NCBI GenBank assembly: GCA_950072225.1 | Contig: CATMOP010000073.1 | Location: forward strand, 1 to 8,329 | DNA: 8,329 nt | Origin: an uncultured Nitrospina sp. | GTDB lineage: Bacteria > Nitrospinota > Nitrospinia > Nitrospinales > VA-1 | Reading direction: 5' to 3' | Shown here: positions 1 through 6,282 of the stretch, in pieces | How positions within the stretch are numbered: position 1 is the first letter of the stretch | Layout of the letters: each line of letters begins with the position of its first letter | Program-made: the position numbers and the translations under genes | Notes under the pieces: generated by a model | Told to the model about the DNA's origin: nothing | The model's input: only the letters and a program-made list of their open reading frames with translations | Database searches by the model: none

Positions 1-182
1 CAAAATAAACGCTGAATTGACAGGGTTTTGGTGCCCAGCCCACTAGCGTAGGAGGCAGCTCTTGCATTACCCATGAAGGTGACACCCTCAAGCGCACGTG
101 ATATTCTCCCTAAGCTCTTACCCGTGCCGGGCATGAAGTCAATGGTTGAATACCACGCATGCCCCGGAGGGGTACCAAGGGG
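1..182. other. Stretch without a recognised gene, holding an inverted pair of GC-rich palindromes
   Basis: I recognise no gene here. Plus-strand frame 1 is open from about 52 to the TAG at 184-186, and the minus strand is open from 182 to the window edge in the same frame as the neighbouring TPR gene, directly beyond its TAG stop. Neither translation resembles a family I know. Being open on both strands fits a structured or repeated element at least as well as a gene. Two short palindromes (119-135 and 158-174) face each other. The stretch lies just 3' of the TPR gene, so it may include that gene's transcript end. A truncated gene running off the left edge cannot be excluded. Confidence 0.4.
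119..174. repeat. Inverted pair of REP-like palindromes
   Basis: The left arm TACCCGTGCCGGGCATG (119-135) and right arm CATGCCCCGGAGGGGTA (158-174) are complementary at 14 of 17 positions, separated by 22 bases. Each arm is also a small hairpin: cccg-tgc-cggg in the first and cccc-gga-gggg in the second. Such nested inverted pairs resemble REP/BIME-type extragenic palindromes. A third relative lies at 7858-7875. On the minus strand the element begins 9 bases past the TPR gene's stop, so it could shape that transcript's 3' end, though no T-run follows. That it is a genome-wide repeat is inference. Confidence 0.45.
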
Positions 183-539
183 CTAGCGCAAATGCCCGTT
201 TAAAATGGGGGAGTCTAGAATCTTTTTATTCCCCTTGGCGTGTTTTTTTGCTGCTCCAAAATGCATGGTGGCATCACCATGCCTGCCCAGTTTATCCAAT
301 GACACCGCTTCATTGAAATGGGTTTCTGCTATAGTTTTGTCTTCCGCACTGGCTTCCTGAAAATGTTTCAACGCTCCCTCAATATTGCCTTCGTTCCAGT
401 TTTTGATCCCTGCTTTGTTATGCATATCGGCGCCTGAATTGGATCCTGCGGGAAGCTCCATGGGCCCCTCTGCGGCAACAGCTATGAGTGGCAAAGAAAT
501 CAGAAACAAGGCAAATAAAACTGAAATTACTGTTCGCAT
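183..539 (-). CDS. Small exported TPR-repeat protein
   Basis: This 118-residue protein is probably a periplasmic or envelope-associated scaffold; its partner is unknown. Residues 1-23 form a clear Sec signal peptide (MRT, a hydrophobic run, then a VAA cleavage site before EG), without a lipobox cysteine. Residues from about 39 to 103 form two tetratricopeptide repeats, with typical spacing of small and aromatic residues (A-x3-W-x3-G-x2-x2-A-x2-HF, then FN-A-x-LDKLGR-x-DA-x-HF). The end, ILDSPILNGHLR, looks like a natural C-terminus for small TPR proteins, so truncation is unlikely. The start is backed by AAGGGAG 7 bases upstream. It is transcribed away from the LRR gene across a shared control region. 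TPRs bind proteins, but nothing here identifies the ligand. Confidence 0.8.
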   Translation of the reverse strand: MRTVISVLFALFLISLPLIAVAAEGPMELPAGSNSGADMHNKAGIKNWNEGNIEGALKHFQEASAEDKTIAETHFNEAVSLDKLGRHGDATMHFGAAKKHAKGNKKILDSPILNGHLR

Positions 540-546
540 ATCACAA

Positions 547-553
547 CTCCCTT
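547..553 (-). promoter_or_regulatory. Ribosome binding site of the TPR gene
   Basis: On the minus strand AAGGGAG lies 7 bases before the ATG at 537-539. It is the best Shine-Dalgarno sequence of any gene in the window and fixes the start of the TPR gene. Confidence 0.75.
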
Positions 554-588
554 AACGTTAAATTTACAATCACCCCAAACAAACTGAA

Positions 589-594
589 ATTATA
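589..594 (-). promoter_or_regulatory. Possible -10 element for the TPR gene
   Basis: The minus strand carries a perfect TATAAT about 50 bases upstream of the TPR start. No good -35 hexamer sits 16-18 bases further upstream (ATAAAT at 17), so this would be a weak or activator-dependent promoter. The 11-bp dyad at 598-632 covers the expected spacer and -35 region, so a protein bound there could control it. The AT-rich context makes a chance match quite possible. Confidence 0.35.
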
Positions 595-597
595 TGA

Positions 598-632
598 ATT
601 CAATTTAGCATATTTATGGATCTAAATTGAAT
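598..632. promoter_or_regulatory. Perfect 11-bp inverted repeat (candidate operator)
   Basis: ATTCAATTTAG (598-608) and CTAAATTGAAT (622-632) are exact reverse complements separated by 13 bases. It lies in the space between divergent genes, just upstream of the candidate minus-strand -10. No T-run follows on either strand, so it does not look like an intrinsic terminator. A dimeric regulator site is the simplest reading. AT-rich sequence raises the chance background, but an 11-bp perfect dyad remains notable. Confidence 0.45.
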
Positions 633-652
633 AACAAAATTGATGTTGTTAT
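631..652. promoter_or_regulatory. Second perfect inverted repeat next to the -35 box
   Basis: ATAACAA (631-637) and TTGTTAT (646-652) are perfect reverse complements with an 8-base gap. The site shares bases 631-632 with the preceding dyad and ends 2 bases before the TTGACC -35 hexamer of the rightward promoter. That position suits an activator or repressor of the LRR/DUF5069 unit. Function is inferred from position and symmetry only. Confidence 0.35.
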
Positions 653-654
653 AT

Positions 655-683
655 TTGACCCGGCCCGGCAATAAGTTTATGAT
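655..683 (+). promoter_or_regulatory. Sigma-70 promoter of the LRR/DUF5069 unit
   Basis: TTGACC (655-660) and TATGAT (678-683) are separated by exactly 17 bases; each matches the consensus (TTGACA, TATAAT) at 5 of 6 positions. Transcription would begin near 690, giving a leader of about 50 bases before the ATG at 741. This is the strongest promoter-like sequence in the window. Confidence 0.65.
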
Positions 684-740
684 GAATTCTGTTAGCAAAG
701 TATTGTATTTAATGATTTTTTTCGTCTGGATGTTTATTTT

Positions 741-1235
741 ATGTCCAAGGACCAAACCATAGATTTAGATAAGCTGGTTGCCGATAAGATCGAAAGGGGC
801 ATTGCGGATGTCAGTCTTTGCCTGGAAAATAAAAAACTGGGCGATGAAGAATTAATCCGCTTGTCAGAAATGGAAATTCTAGCCGAAGTGACCAATCTGG
901 ACCTGGGGGAAAATGATATCAGCGACCGAGGTTTATCGGTACTTTGCAATTCCGCTTTCACAAAAAACCTGAAAGTATTAAATTTGAAATCTAATAATAT
1001 TACTGAAGCGGGGGCACAGTCTTTAGCCCAGGCAACGAACCTGTCTAAACTGGAACAATTGATTTTAAAGTTCAACCGTATTGGCGAACAGGGAGCGAAA
1101 TATCTTGCACAATCGGAAACTCTTGTGAACCTGACCACACTGGATCTTTTTCGCAACCGGATTGGAGACACAGGTGCAAAAGCCATCAAATCCTCAAAAA
1201 ATTTTAGGGGGGTGAACCGTCTCAGGCTCGACTGA
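741..1235 (+). CDS. Short leucine-rich-repeat protein, ribonuclease-inhibitor type
   Basis: This 164-residue protein has no signal peptide or membrane segment and is probably cytoplasmic. Residues 48-157 hold four tandem leucine-rich repeats of about 27-29 residues, starting near 48, 77, 104 and 131. Each has the core L-x-x-L-x-L-x-x-N-x-I followed by a G-A helix segment (DLGENDI, NLKSNNI, ILKFNRI, DLFRNRI), typical of the RI-like subfamily. Residues 1-47 form a charged, likely helical cap. The protein stops right after the opening strand of a fifth repeat (VNRLRLD), so no C-terminal cap is present. The start has only a weak upstream purine patch (CTGGA). LRRs bind proteins; the target is unknown. 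The DUF5069 gene follows after 7 bases, implying co-expression. Confidence 0.82.
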   Translation: MSKDQTIDLDKLVADKIERGIADVSLCLENKKLGDEELIRLSEMEILAEVTNLDLGENDISDRGLSVLCNSAFTKNLKVLNLKSNNITEAGAQSLAQATNLSKLEQLILKFNRIGEQGAKYLAQSETLVNLTTLDLFRNRIGDTGAKAIKSSKNFRGVNRLRLD

Positions 1236-1242
1236 ACATCAA

Positions 1243-1665
1243 ATGGACTTATCCAGAGCCTATCCACGCAGTCCCAATGTCAAAATGGCCGGTTTGGTGC
1301 ATTTGGCGCGCATGATCGATAAGGCCCAGGCCTTTAAACAAAACCAAATAGCGGACTATGTATACCCCTGCCCGCTCGATAAAATCATCCTGAATTTCCT
1401 GCGTATCGACTCGGATGTATTCGCAAATGAAGCTATGAAAAATGGGGATGATGAAATCAGCGCCTGGGCTGAGGAAACTCTTAAAGATAAAAAGCCCGAA
1501 GATTTCGAATTTATCAATGACCAGATTCTTGAACGGAGACCAGACTCTGAAGATCGATTGAAATATTTTTATGAAACCCGCGACAGGATTGATCCTTCAA
1601 GAACAGATATCAACACCTGGGTCGACCTTCTGGACCTGGAAGAAGGTCGCCTACCACCAAAATAA
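1243..1665 (+). CDS. DUF5069 family protein
   Basis: This 140-residue protein has no signal peptide and is probably cytoplasmic. The N-terminal half matches my memory of DUF5069: DLSRAYPRSPNVKMAG, then VHLARMIDKA and a YPCPLDKIILNFL segment, with a later acidic helical region (DDEISAWAEETL). The family's biochemical function is unknown to me, so none is assigned. The C-terminal half (about 85-140) is strongly charged and contains RDRIDPSRTDINTWVDLLDLEEG, shortened here as RDRID...DLEEG. The ATG lies 7 bases after the LRR stop with no convincing Shine-Dalgarno sequence, suggesting coupled translation. Upstream in-frame sequence offers no better start. It probably shares the promoter at 655-683. 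Confidence 0.8.
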   Translation: MDLSRAYPRSPNVKMAGLVHLARMIDKAQAFKQNQIADYVYPCPLDKIILNFLRIDSDVFANEAMKNGDDEISAWAEETLKDKKPEDFEFINDQILERRPDSEDRLKYFYETRDRIDPSRTDINTWVDLLDLEEGRLPPK

Positions 1666-1735
1666 TATTTTTCCCGATACTTTTCACTCATGGGTATTAC
1701 TGCCTGTTTTGGCCCGACTATTCCCCGCTTGCCGT

Positions 1736-1741
1736 TATAAC
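1736..1741 (+). promoter_or_regulatory. Possible -10 element very close to the PBP1A start
   Basis: TATAAC ends 8 bases before the ATG at 1750. If used, transcription would begin at or next to the start codon, giving a leaderless message. No good -35 hexamer lies 16-18 bases upstream. The 84-base gap after the DUF5069 stop shows no obvious terminator, so read-through from the upstream unit is an alternative. Confidence 0.2.
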
Positions 1742-1749
1742 GATTGATC

Positions 1750-4143
1750 ATGAAGAAAGCACTGAAAAACCAAAAACCCATCAGACTTAAAAAGAAAAAA
1801 AAACGTTCCAAACTTGGAAAAATTTTAATTATCACATTTTACTCCATCACCCTTTTTTGTTTGATCGCAGGTTTTACCGGGGCAGGATTTATATATTTCC
1901 ACTATTCCCAGGATCTACCAGATGTCCGTGAATTAAAAAATTATCATCCTAGTACCATCACCCAGATTTATTCGGATGAGGACGAAAAGGTTGCCGAGTT
2001 TTATATAGAAAAACGCATCATGATCCCGCTTGAAGATATTCCCCTGGCCTTGAAACAGGCCACTCTGGCGGTTGAAGACTCCAACTTCTACTATCACTTT
2101 GGCATTGATCCTAAAGCTATTTTCAGAGCTTTTATCACCAACCTGAAAGCCGGGCGTGTAGTGGAAGGCGGAAGCACCATTACCCAGCAATTATCCAAAA
2201 CGTTATTTTTATCCCGCGAGCGCACATTACCCAGAAAAATCAGGGAAGCCATATTGGCCGTCCGGCTAGAACTGGTTTTCACCAAGGATGAGATTCTTGA
2301 AATGTATCTCAACCAAATTTACTACGGCCATGGAAGTTATGGCGTGGAGGCCGCTTCCCGCACCTATTTTGGCAGAGGTGTTGCGGATATTACCATAGCG
2401 GAATGCGCGATGATTGCCAGCCTTCCTAAAGCTCCCAACCACTACTCGCCTTATAAAGACCCGGAACGCGCACAAAAAAGAAGAAACCACACCATTCGTA
2501 GAATGGCCTATCTTTCTTTTATCACCAAGGAAGAAGGAGAAAACGCCTTAAAGGAGGAGTTTCATCTGGGCGAAATCACCACCATGCTCAACAGAGCCCC
2601 CTATTTTGTTGAACATATAAGACAATTTCTTGAAGAGAAATATGGAAGCAGCAAACTTTATCGTGGCGGCTTAAAAGTTTATACCACTCTCGATATCGGT
2701 CTACAGGAATCTGCTCAAAAATCCATCAGAAAAAATTTGAGGGTCGCTGACAAACGATATGGCTATCGAGGCTCGTTAGGAAACGTGGATCTATCCAGAG
2801 GAGAATTGTCCATTCAGGAAGCCTTAATCAAAATGAACCGTTTTGAAGAGGGTGAAGGCATCACAGAGGGCAATATTATAAAAGGAGTTGTGATTTCGGT
2901 AGATGAAAAACAAGTATCGGTTTTTTTGGGACCTGATGAAGGGACCATTGACATTCTCGATATGAATTGGGCAAGGCCTCCCAATACACGCCTGGACGGA
3001 AGGTGGGCAAAAATCAATAGGCCCAGCGAGGCTCTGTATCCAGGAGATTTAATTTGGGTAAAACCACTAAGAATTATTGAAGGAGGTCTGGGCTGGGCAC
3101 TAGCCCTGGAGCAAGAACCACAGGTGGAAGGCAGTCTAGTAAGCCTGGACCCTAAAACAGGTCAAGTCAAGGCTATGGTTGGAGGCTATTCCTTCTCCAA
3201 GAGTAAGTTTAACCGAGCCGTACAGGCGGTCCGACAACCGGGCTCCGCGTTCAAACCCCTCATCTATGCGGCCGCAATCAAAGAGGGATTTTCCCCGGCC
3301 AGCATCATCATAGACTCCCCAATAATATTCAAAGAAAAGGAAAATGCTTTTGATAAATGGAAACCTGTAAATTTTGAGCAAAAATTTTACGGACCGACTT
3401 CACTGAGAACCGCCCTCACCCACTCTCGAAATGTGGTGACTGTCAAGCTCATGCAAAATATTGGTATCAAGGGGACTATCAAACTGGCAAAAAGTTTAGG
3501 AATCACCTCAAATATGGAAAAAAACCTGTCCATATCGCTAGGATCATCGGGATTAACACTGTTTCAGCTCACTTCCGCATATTCAGCATTTGCAAATAAT
3601 GGAACCCTGACCAAACCCAGGTCAATCAGGTATATTCAAAACCGTAAAGGTGAAATTCTATACACCTCTAAACCCGAAATTTCCCATCCGATTTCTCCAG
3701 GCGTTGCTTATACCATCACAAGCTTATTGCAAAGCGTTGTGGAACACGGAACCGGAAAAAAGGTCAAGGCGCTTAATCGACCTGTAGCAGGAAAAACTGG
3801 AACCACCAATAATTTCGTAGATGCATGGTTCATGGGCTACACACCAGAGTTGGTAACTGGGGTTTGGGTTGGCAAGGATAAAGATGAGTCCCTGGGAAAA
3901 AATGAAACGGGTTCCCGGGCCGCCATACCCATATGGTTACAATTCATGCAGGAGGCTCTTGTCAATAAACCCATCACTAATTTTCAAATTCCAAGCGACA
4001 TTCAATATTTAAGAATCCGTCCAGAAATTGGAGAGCCCGCTTCATTTAACGAACCCGGTTCACGATTCGAAATTTTCTTGCAGGATTATCTCCCTGATAA
4101 TGTACAACCTTTCCCTGAAGATTTTCTGGAAAGCACATTTTAA
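1750..4143 (+). CDS. Bifunctional peptidoglycan synthase, PBP1A type (class A penicillin-binding protein)
   Basis: This enzyme polymerises lipid II into glycan strands and cross-links the peptides, anchored in the inner membrane with its domains in the periplasm. Counting from the ATG (797 residues), a basic cytoplasmic tail (1-24) precedes one membrane segment (about 25-52). The GT51 glycosyltransferase has EDSNFYYHFG (catalytic Glu109), GGSTITQQL (140-148), RKIREA (second Glu166) and ILEMYLNQIYYG. An OB-like insert of about residues 330-450 precedes the transpeptidase, with SAFK (nucleophile Ser499), SRN (559-561) and KTGT (682-685). All catalytic residues are present and the length suits PBP1A. 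A TTG at 1744 could add two residues; ATG is preferred, but neither has a clear ribosome binding site. The LpoA-like gene converges on its 3' end. Confidence 0.95.
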   Translation: MKKALKNQKPIRLKKKKKRSKLGKILIITFYSITLFCLIAGFTGAGFIYFHYSQDLPDVRELKNYHPSTITQIYSDEDEKVAEFYIEKRIMIPLEDIPLALKQATLAVEDSNFYYHFGIDPKAIFRAFITNLKAGRVVEGGSTITQQLSKTLFLSRERTLPRKIREAILAVRLELVFTKDEILEMYLNQIYYGHGSYGVEAASRTYFGRGVADITIAECAMIASLPKAPNHYSPYKDPERAQKRRNHTIRRMAYLSFITKEEGENALKEEFHLGEITTMLNRAPYFVEHIRQFLEEKYGSSKLYRGGLKVYTTLDIGLQESAQKSIRKNLRVADKRYGYRGSLGNVDLSRGELSIQEALIKMNRFEEGEGITEGNIIKGVVISVDEKQVSVFLGPDEGTIDILDMNWARPPNTRLDGRWAKINRPSEALYPGDLIWVKPLRIIEGGLGWALALEQEPQVEGSLVSLDPKTGQVKAMVGGYSFSKSKFNRAVQAVRQPGSAFKPLIYAAAIKEGFSPASIIIDSPIIFKEKENAFDKWKPVNFEQKFYGPTSLRTALTHSRNVVTVKLMQNIGIKGTIKLAKSLGITSNMEKNLSISLGSSGLTLFQLTSAYSAFANNGTLTKPRSIRYIQNRKGEILYTSKPEISHPISPGVAYTITSLLQSVVEHGTGKKVKALNRPVAGKTGTTNNFVDAWFMGYTPELVTGVWVGKDKDESLGKNETGSRAAIPIWLQFMQEALVNKPITNFQIPSDIQYLRIRPEIGEPASFNEPGSRFEIFLQDYLPDNVQPFPEDFLESTF

Positions 4144-4209
4144 GGAAAGCTGGATTTTTTCAACAACCTGTCAATTATGCGGAGGGAGGGTTGCGACTAA
4201 AAAGGCGAC

Positions 4210-4245
4210 TTGTATGAAACCTAGTTTTCCTGAACAATTTTTTTT
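4210..4245 (+). terminator. Weak terminator-like structure after the PBP1A gene
   Basis: An imperfect hairpin (TTGT 4210-4213 with ACAA 4234-4237; GAAAC 4216-4220 with GTTTT 4224-4228) is followed directly by eight T residues (4238-4245). It lies about 70 bases past the PBP1A stop and overlaps the end of the converging gene. The stem is AT-rich with an internal loop, so efficiency would be poor. No better terminator was found between the two genes. Confidence 0.25.
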
Positions 4246-6224
4246 CTTTTTATTGTCAACGCAAAAATATTTTTTTCGGAATCGCCCGAAGGAAGCAAGG
4301 TAGTCTTGCCTGTAACTCCCGGAAAGTTTTTTACGATTTTCAAGTTTTCCCACATCTTGATCCTGTTATCCGCACCAGCCCGAATAATTTTTATAAATAT
4401 GTTTGCAGCATCAAAAGCCTGGGCTGACAAGTAAACAGGCTCTTCACCAAAATTAGTTTTGAATTCCTGAACAAACTGCCGGACTTCCGACTGGTGAGAA
4501 TCGGGATAATAGCCATCGACAAAATAAACTGTCTCCAAATGTTTCCCGCCCATCTTGACCAACTCGGGGGAGTTCCAGCCATTGGCACCCAGCAAGGTAA
4601 CATTAGTGACATTATAAAAAGCCAATTGGGGAATTATCAGGCCCACTTTATCATAGACTCCAGGAATAAAAATCGCATCGTAACTCAACTCCAGGGAAAC
4701 TTTTAATTTTTCAACATTATTCTCTGACCAATGGCCCATATCAACAATTGGCCGGGACAATAAAGATGTATCACTAAAATCTTTCATTTGACCATTGTTC
4801 AACAATATTTCGCGGGCAATCTTTATTAATTCATCATCCTCAACGCCGCCTAATTGCAAAATCTGATTTTTAAAGTCATTCTGGGAGCGTTCGTATCCGG
4901 AAACCGTCACCACTTCCCCTCCCAAAGCTTCAACTTCGTTGATGAAGATATCTTTCAATTCCAATCCAAAAGGTTCAAAAGGATGAAGAACCGCAAATCT
5001 CCGCAGATGGAGAGTATTAATGGAATACTCCGCCAGGAATTTGGCCTGAATCTCCCGGGTCAAAGCATTTCGAAATGTATAGGGGTTCATATCCACCAGG
5101 CCCTGAGTTGATGCGGTGGGTGAAAATATGGGGATTTGATATTGCCGGGCAACCTCACCGGCGATTTTTACTTCATCGCTCAATAGGGGCCCGATGATAC
5201 CCACAACATTGGGCAATCCGGCCAATTCGGTTATAACCCCCTTAATCGGCAGTTCTCCGGAATCCCTCACTTCCAGCCCCAGCTTTTCCCTGAATTGAAA
5301 AGGAAGCTGGTTCACTGCAAGCTGAATTCCCTGTAGCACCCTTTGTCCAGTCAGCGCTAGTTTTCCGGTCAGCGGAAGAACCACGCCAATTTTTATTTTA
5401 GCCCCGGTATTTTCCTTAATCGAGTTCAACCAGTTTTGAACTTCAACTTTACGCGAATGTTTGGGGAAGGTTTCAATAAATTTCTCTATACTTGCCACGT
5501 AGTTGGCAATATCCCCTGTCTCCCTGAAAGATGAAATTTTTCTCAATATTAAAAGGTCTACCGGAAAACCGTTTCCAAATTTCTGAATTAATGCTGAAAC
5601 ATGGGCAGCCCCAAGTTTTTCATTAATCAGATTCGCAGTGACCTCGACAGCATGTTTACGGACTTCCTTATTTTCAATCTGACCAAAAACTTTTTTTAAT
5701 TTAGAAAAAGCTTTTTCATAATTCATCCGATTCCCATCAATCCGGGCCAGACGAACCATGATTTCCCATTTACGTTTTTTATCTGGCGATGATCGCAAGA
5801 CCATGAGGAACAAGGCTTCTGCACGATCATAGTCCGCCAATTCATAGTGGCAGACGGCCATGTTAAATCTTGCAGAATTTGCCAAAAGGGAACCAGGAAA
5901 CTTTTCTAAAAAAATTTGGTAGAAACGGACTGCCGTAGAAAAAGAAAGGTTGGACTGATCTATCCAACCCAGACGAAACAAGGCCAGATAACTTCTTTTC
6001 CCCGAGGGGTTATGGGACAAGTAGTCATGAAAAAGTGGTTTGGCTCCAATAAAATCTCCTGAATGGAATAGATACTCGGCCTGCAAAAAAGGATCATCCG
6101 GCAAAGCAGGCTTGTTTTGCTCCAGGTTGTTCTCTCCTGATACTACTTCTTCAAGCTCAGCATATACCAGCCCACAAAATGCAAACTGGAAAACAATAAT
6201 AAATTTAACTATAAATATTTTCAT
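4221..6224 (-). CDS. Exported TPR plus periplasmic-binding-fold protein with LpoA-like architecture
   Basis: This 667-residue protein is probably periplasmic. Residues 1-22 form a signal peptide ending VYA before ELEE; the Cys at 17 (AFCG) is not in a good lipobox. Residues about 45-270 are helical TPR-like repeats (for example AEYLFHSGDFIGAKPLF, FNMAVCHYELADYDRAEALF). From about 276 a type 1 periplasmic-binding domain begins with KIKIGVVLPLTGKLALTGQR, followed by GIIGPLLSDE, IPIFSPTAS, PYTFRNALT and, later, LLGANGW and YLSAQAFDAA. This order is that of LpoA, which activates PBP1A in gammaproteobacteria; the binding domain also resembles amino-acid ABC transporter receptors, but no permease or ATPase gene is nearby. 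It converges on the PBP1A gene and lies 58 bp after the regulator gene. No clear ribosome binding site precedes the ATG. The fold is firm; the PBP-activator role is inference. Confidence 0.85.
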   Translation of the reverse strand: MKIFIVKFIIVFQFAFCGLVYAELEEVVSGENNLEQNKPALPDDPFLQAEYLFHSGDFIGAKPLFHDYLSHNPSGKRSYLALFRLGWIDQSNLSFSTAVRFYQIFLEKFPGSLLANSARFNMAVCHYELADYDRAEALFLMVLRSSPDKKRKWEIMVRLARIDGNRMNYEKAFSKLKKVFGQIENKEVRKHAVEVTANLINEKLGAAHVSALIQKFGNGFPVDLLILRKISSFRETGDIANYVASIEKFIETFPKHSRKVEVQNWLNSIKENTGAKIKIGVVLPLTGKLALTGQRVLQGIQLAVNQLPFQFREKLGLEVRDSGELPIKGVITELAGLPNVVGIIGPLLSDEVKIAGEVARQYQIPIFSPTASTQGLVDMNPYTFRNALTREIQAKFLAEYSINTLHLRRFAVLHPFEPFGLELKDIFINEVEALGGEVVTVSGYERSQNDFKNQILQLGGVEDDELIKIAREILLNNGQMKDFSDTSLLSRPIVDMGHWSENNVEKLKVSLELSYDAIFIPGVYDKVGLIIPQLAFYNVTNVTLLGANGWNSPELVKMGGKHLETVYFVDGYYPDSHQSEVRQFVQEFKTNFGEEPVYLSAQAFDAANIFIKIIRAGADNRIKMWENLKIVKNFPGVTGKTTLLPSGDSEKNIFALTIKRKKIVQEN

Positions 6225-6282
6225 TAAATATCAAAAAGATCGCCTTGGTGAGACCGGCACTAGTTATTCTTATGGGGTGCTC

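Noticed and set aside
734..1267. Minus-strand open frame of 177 codons opposite the LRR gene
   Set aside because: It mirrors the repeats of the LRR gene, is rich in Ser/Arg/Phe as expected of antisense to Leu/Asn/Glu codons, has no recognisable domain, and overlaps a well-supported gene and its start.
1666..1749. Terminator between the DUF5069 and PBP1A genes
   Set aside because: I found no stem of useful length followed by T residues; only short T-runs without a hairpin are present.
4144..4220. CAACC...GGTTG inverted repeat between the converging genes as a terminator
   Set aside because: The stem is only about 5 bp with a loop of about 20 bases and no T-run follows on either strand.
4028..4303. 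Plus-strand open frame overlapping the ends of the PBP1A and LpoA-like genes
   Set aside because: It is a shifted frame across two converging genes with no family resemblance or ribosome binding site.
6159..6224. Cysteine near the signal peptide end of the LpoA-like protein as a lipoprotein site
   Set aside because: The residues before Cys17 are Phe-Ala-Phe, which does not fit a lipobox, whereas VYA before Glu fits ordinary signal peptidase cleavage.
6241..6257. GG-N10-GC spacing on the minus strand before the LpoA-like gene, reminiscent of a sigma-54 promoter
   Set aside because: Only the GG and GC pairs match; the surrounding bases do not fit TGGCAC-N5-TTGC, so it is likely chance.
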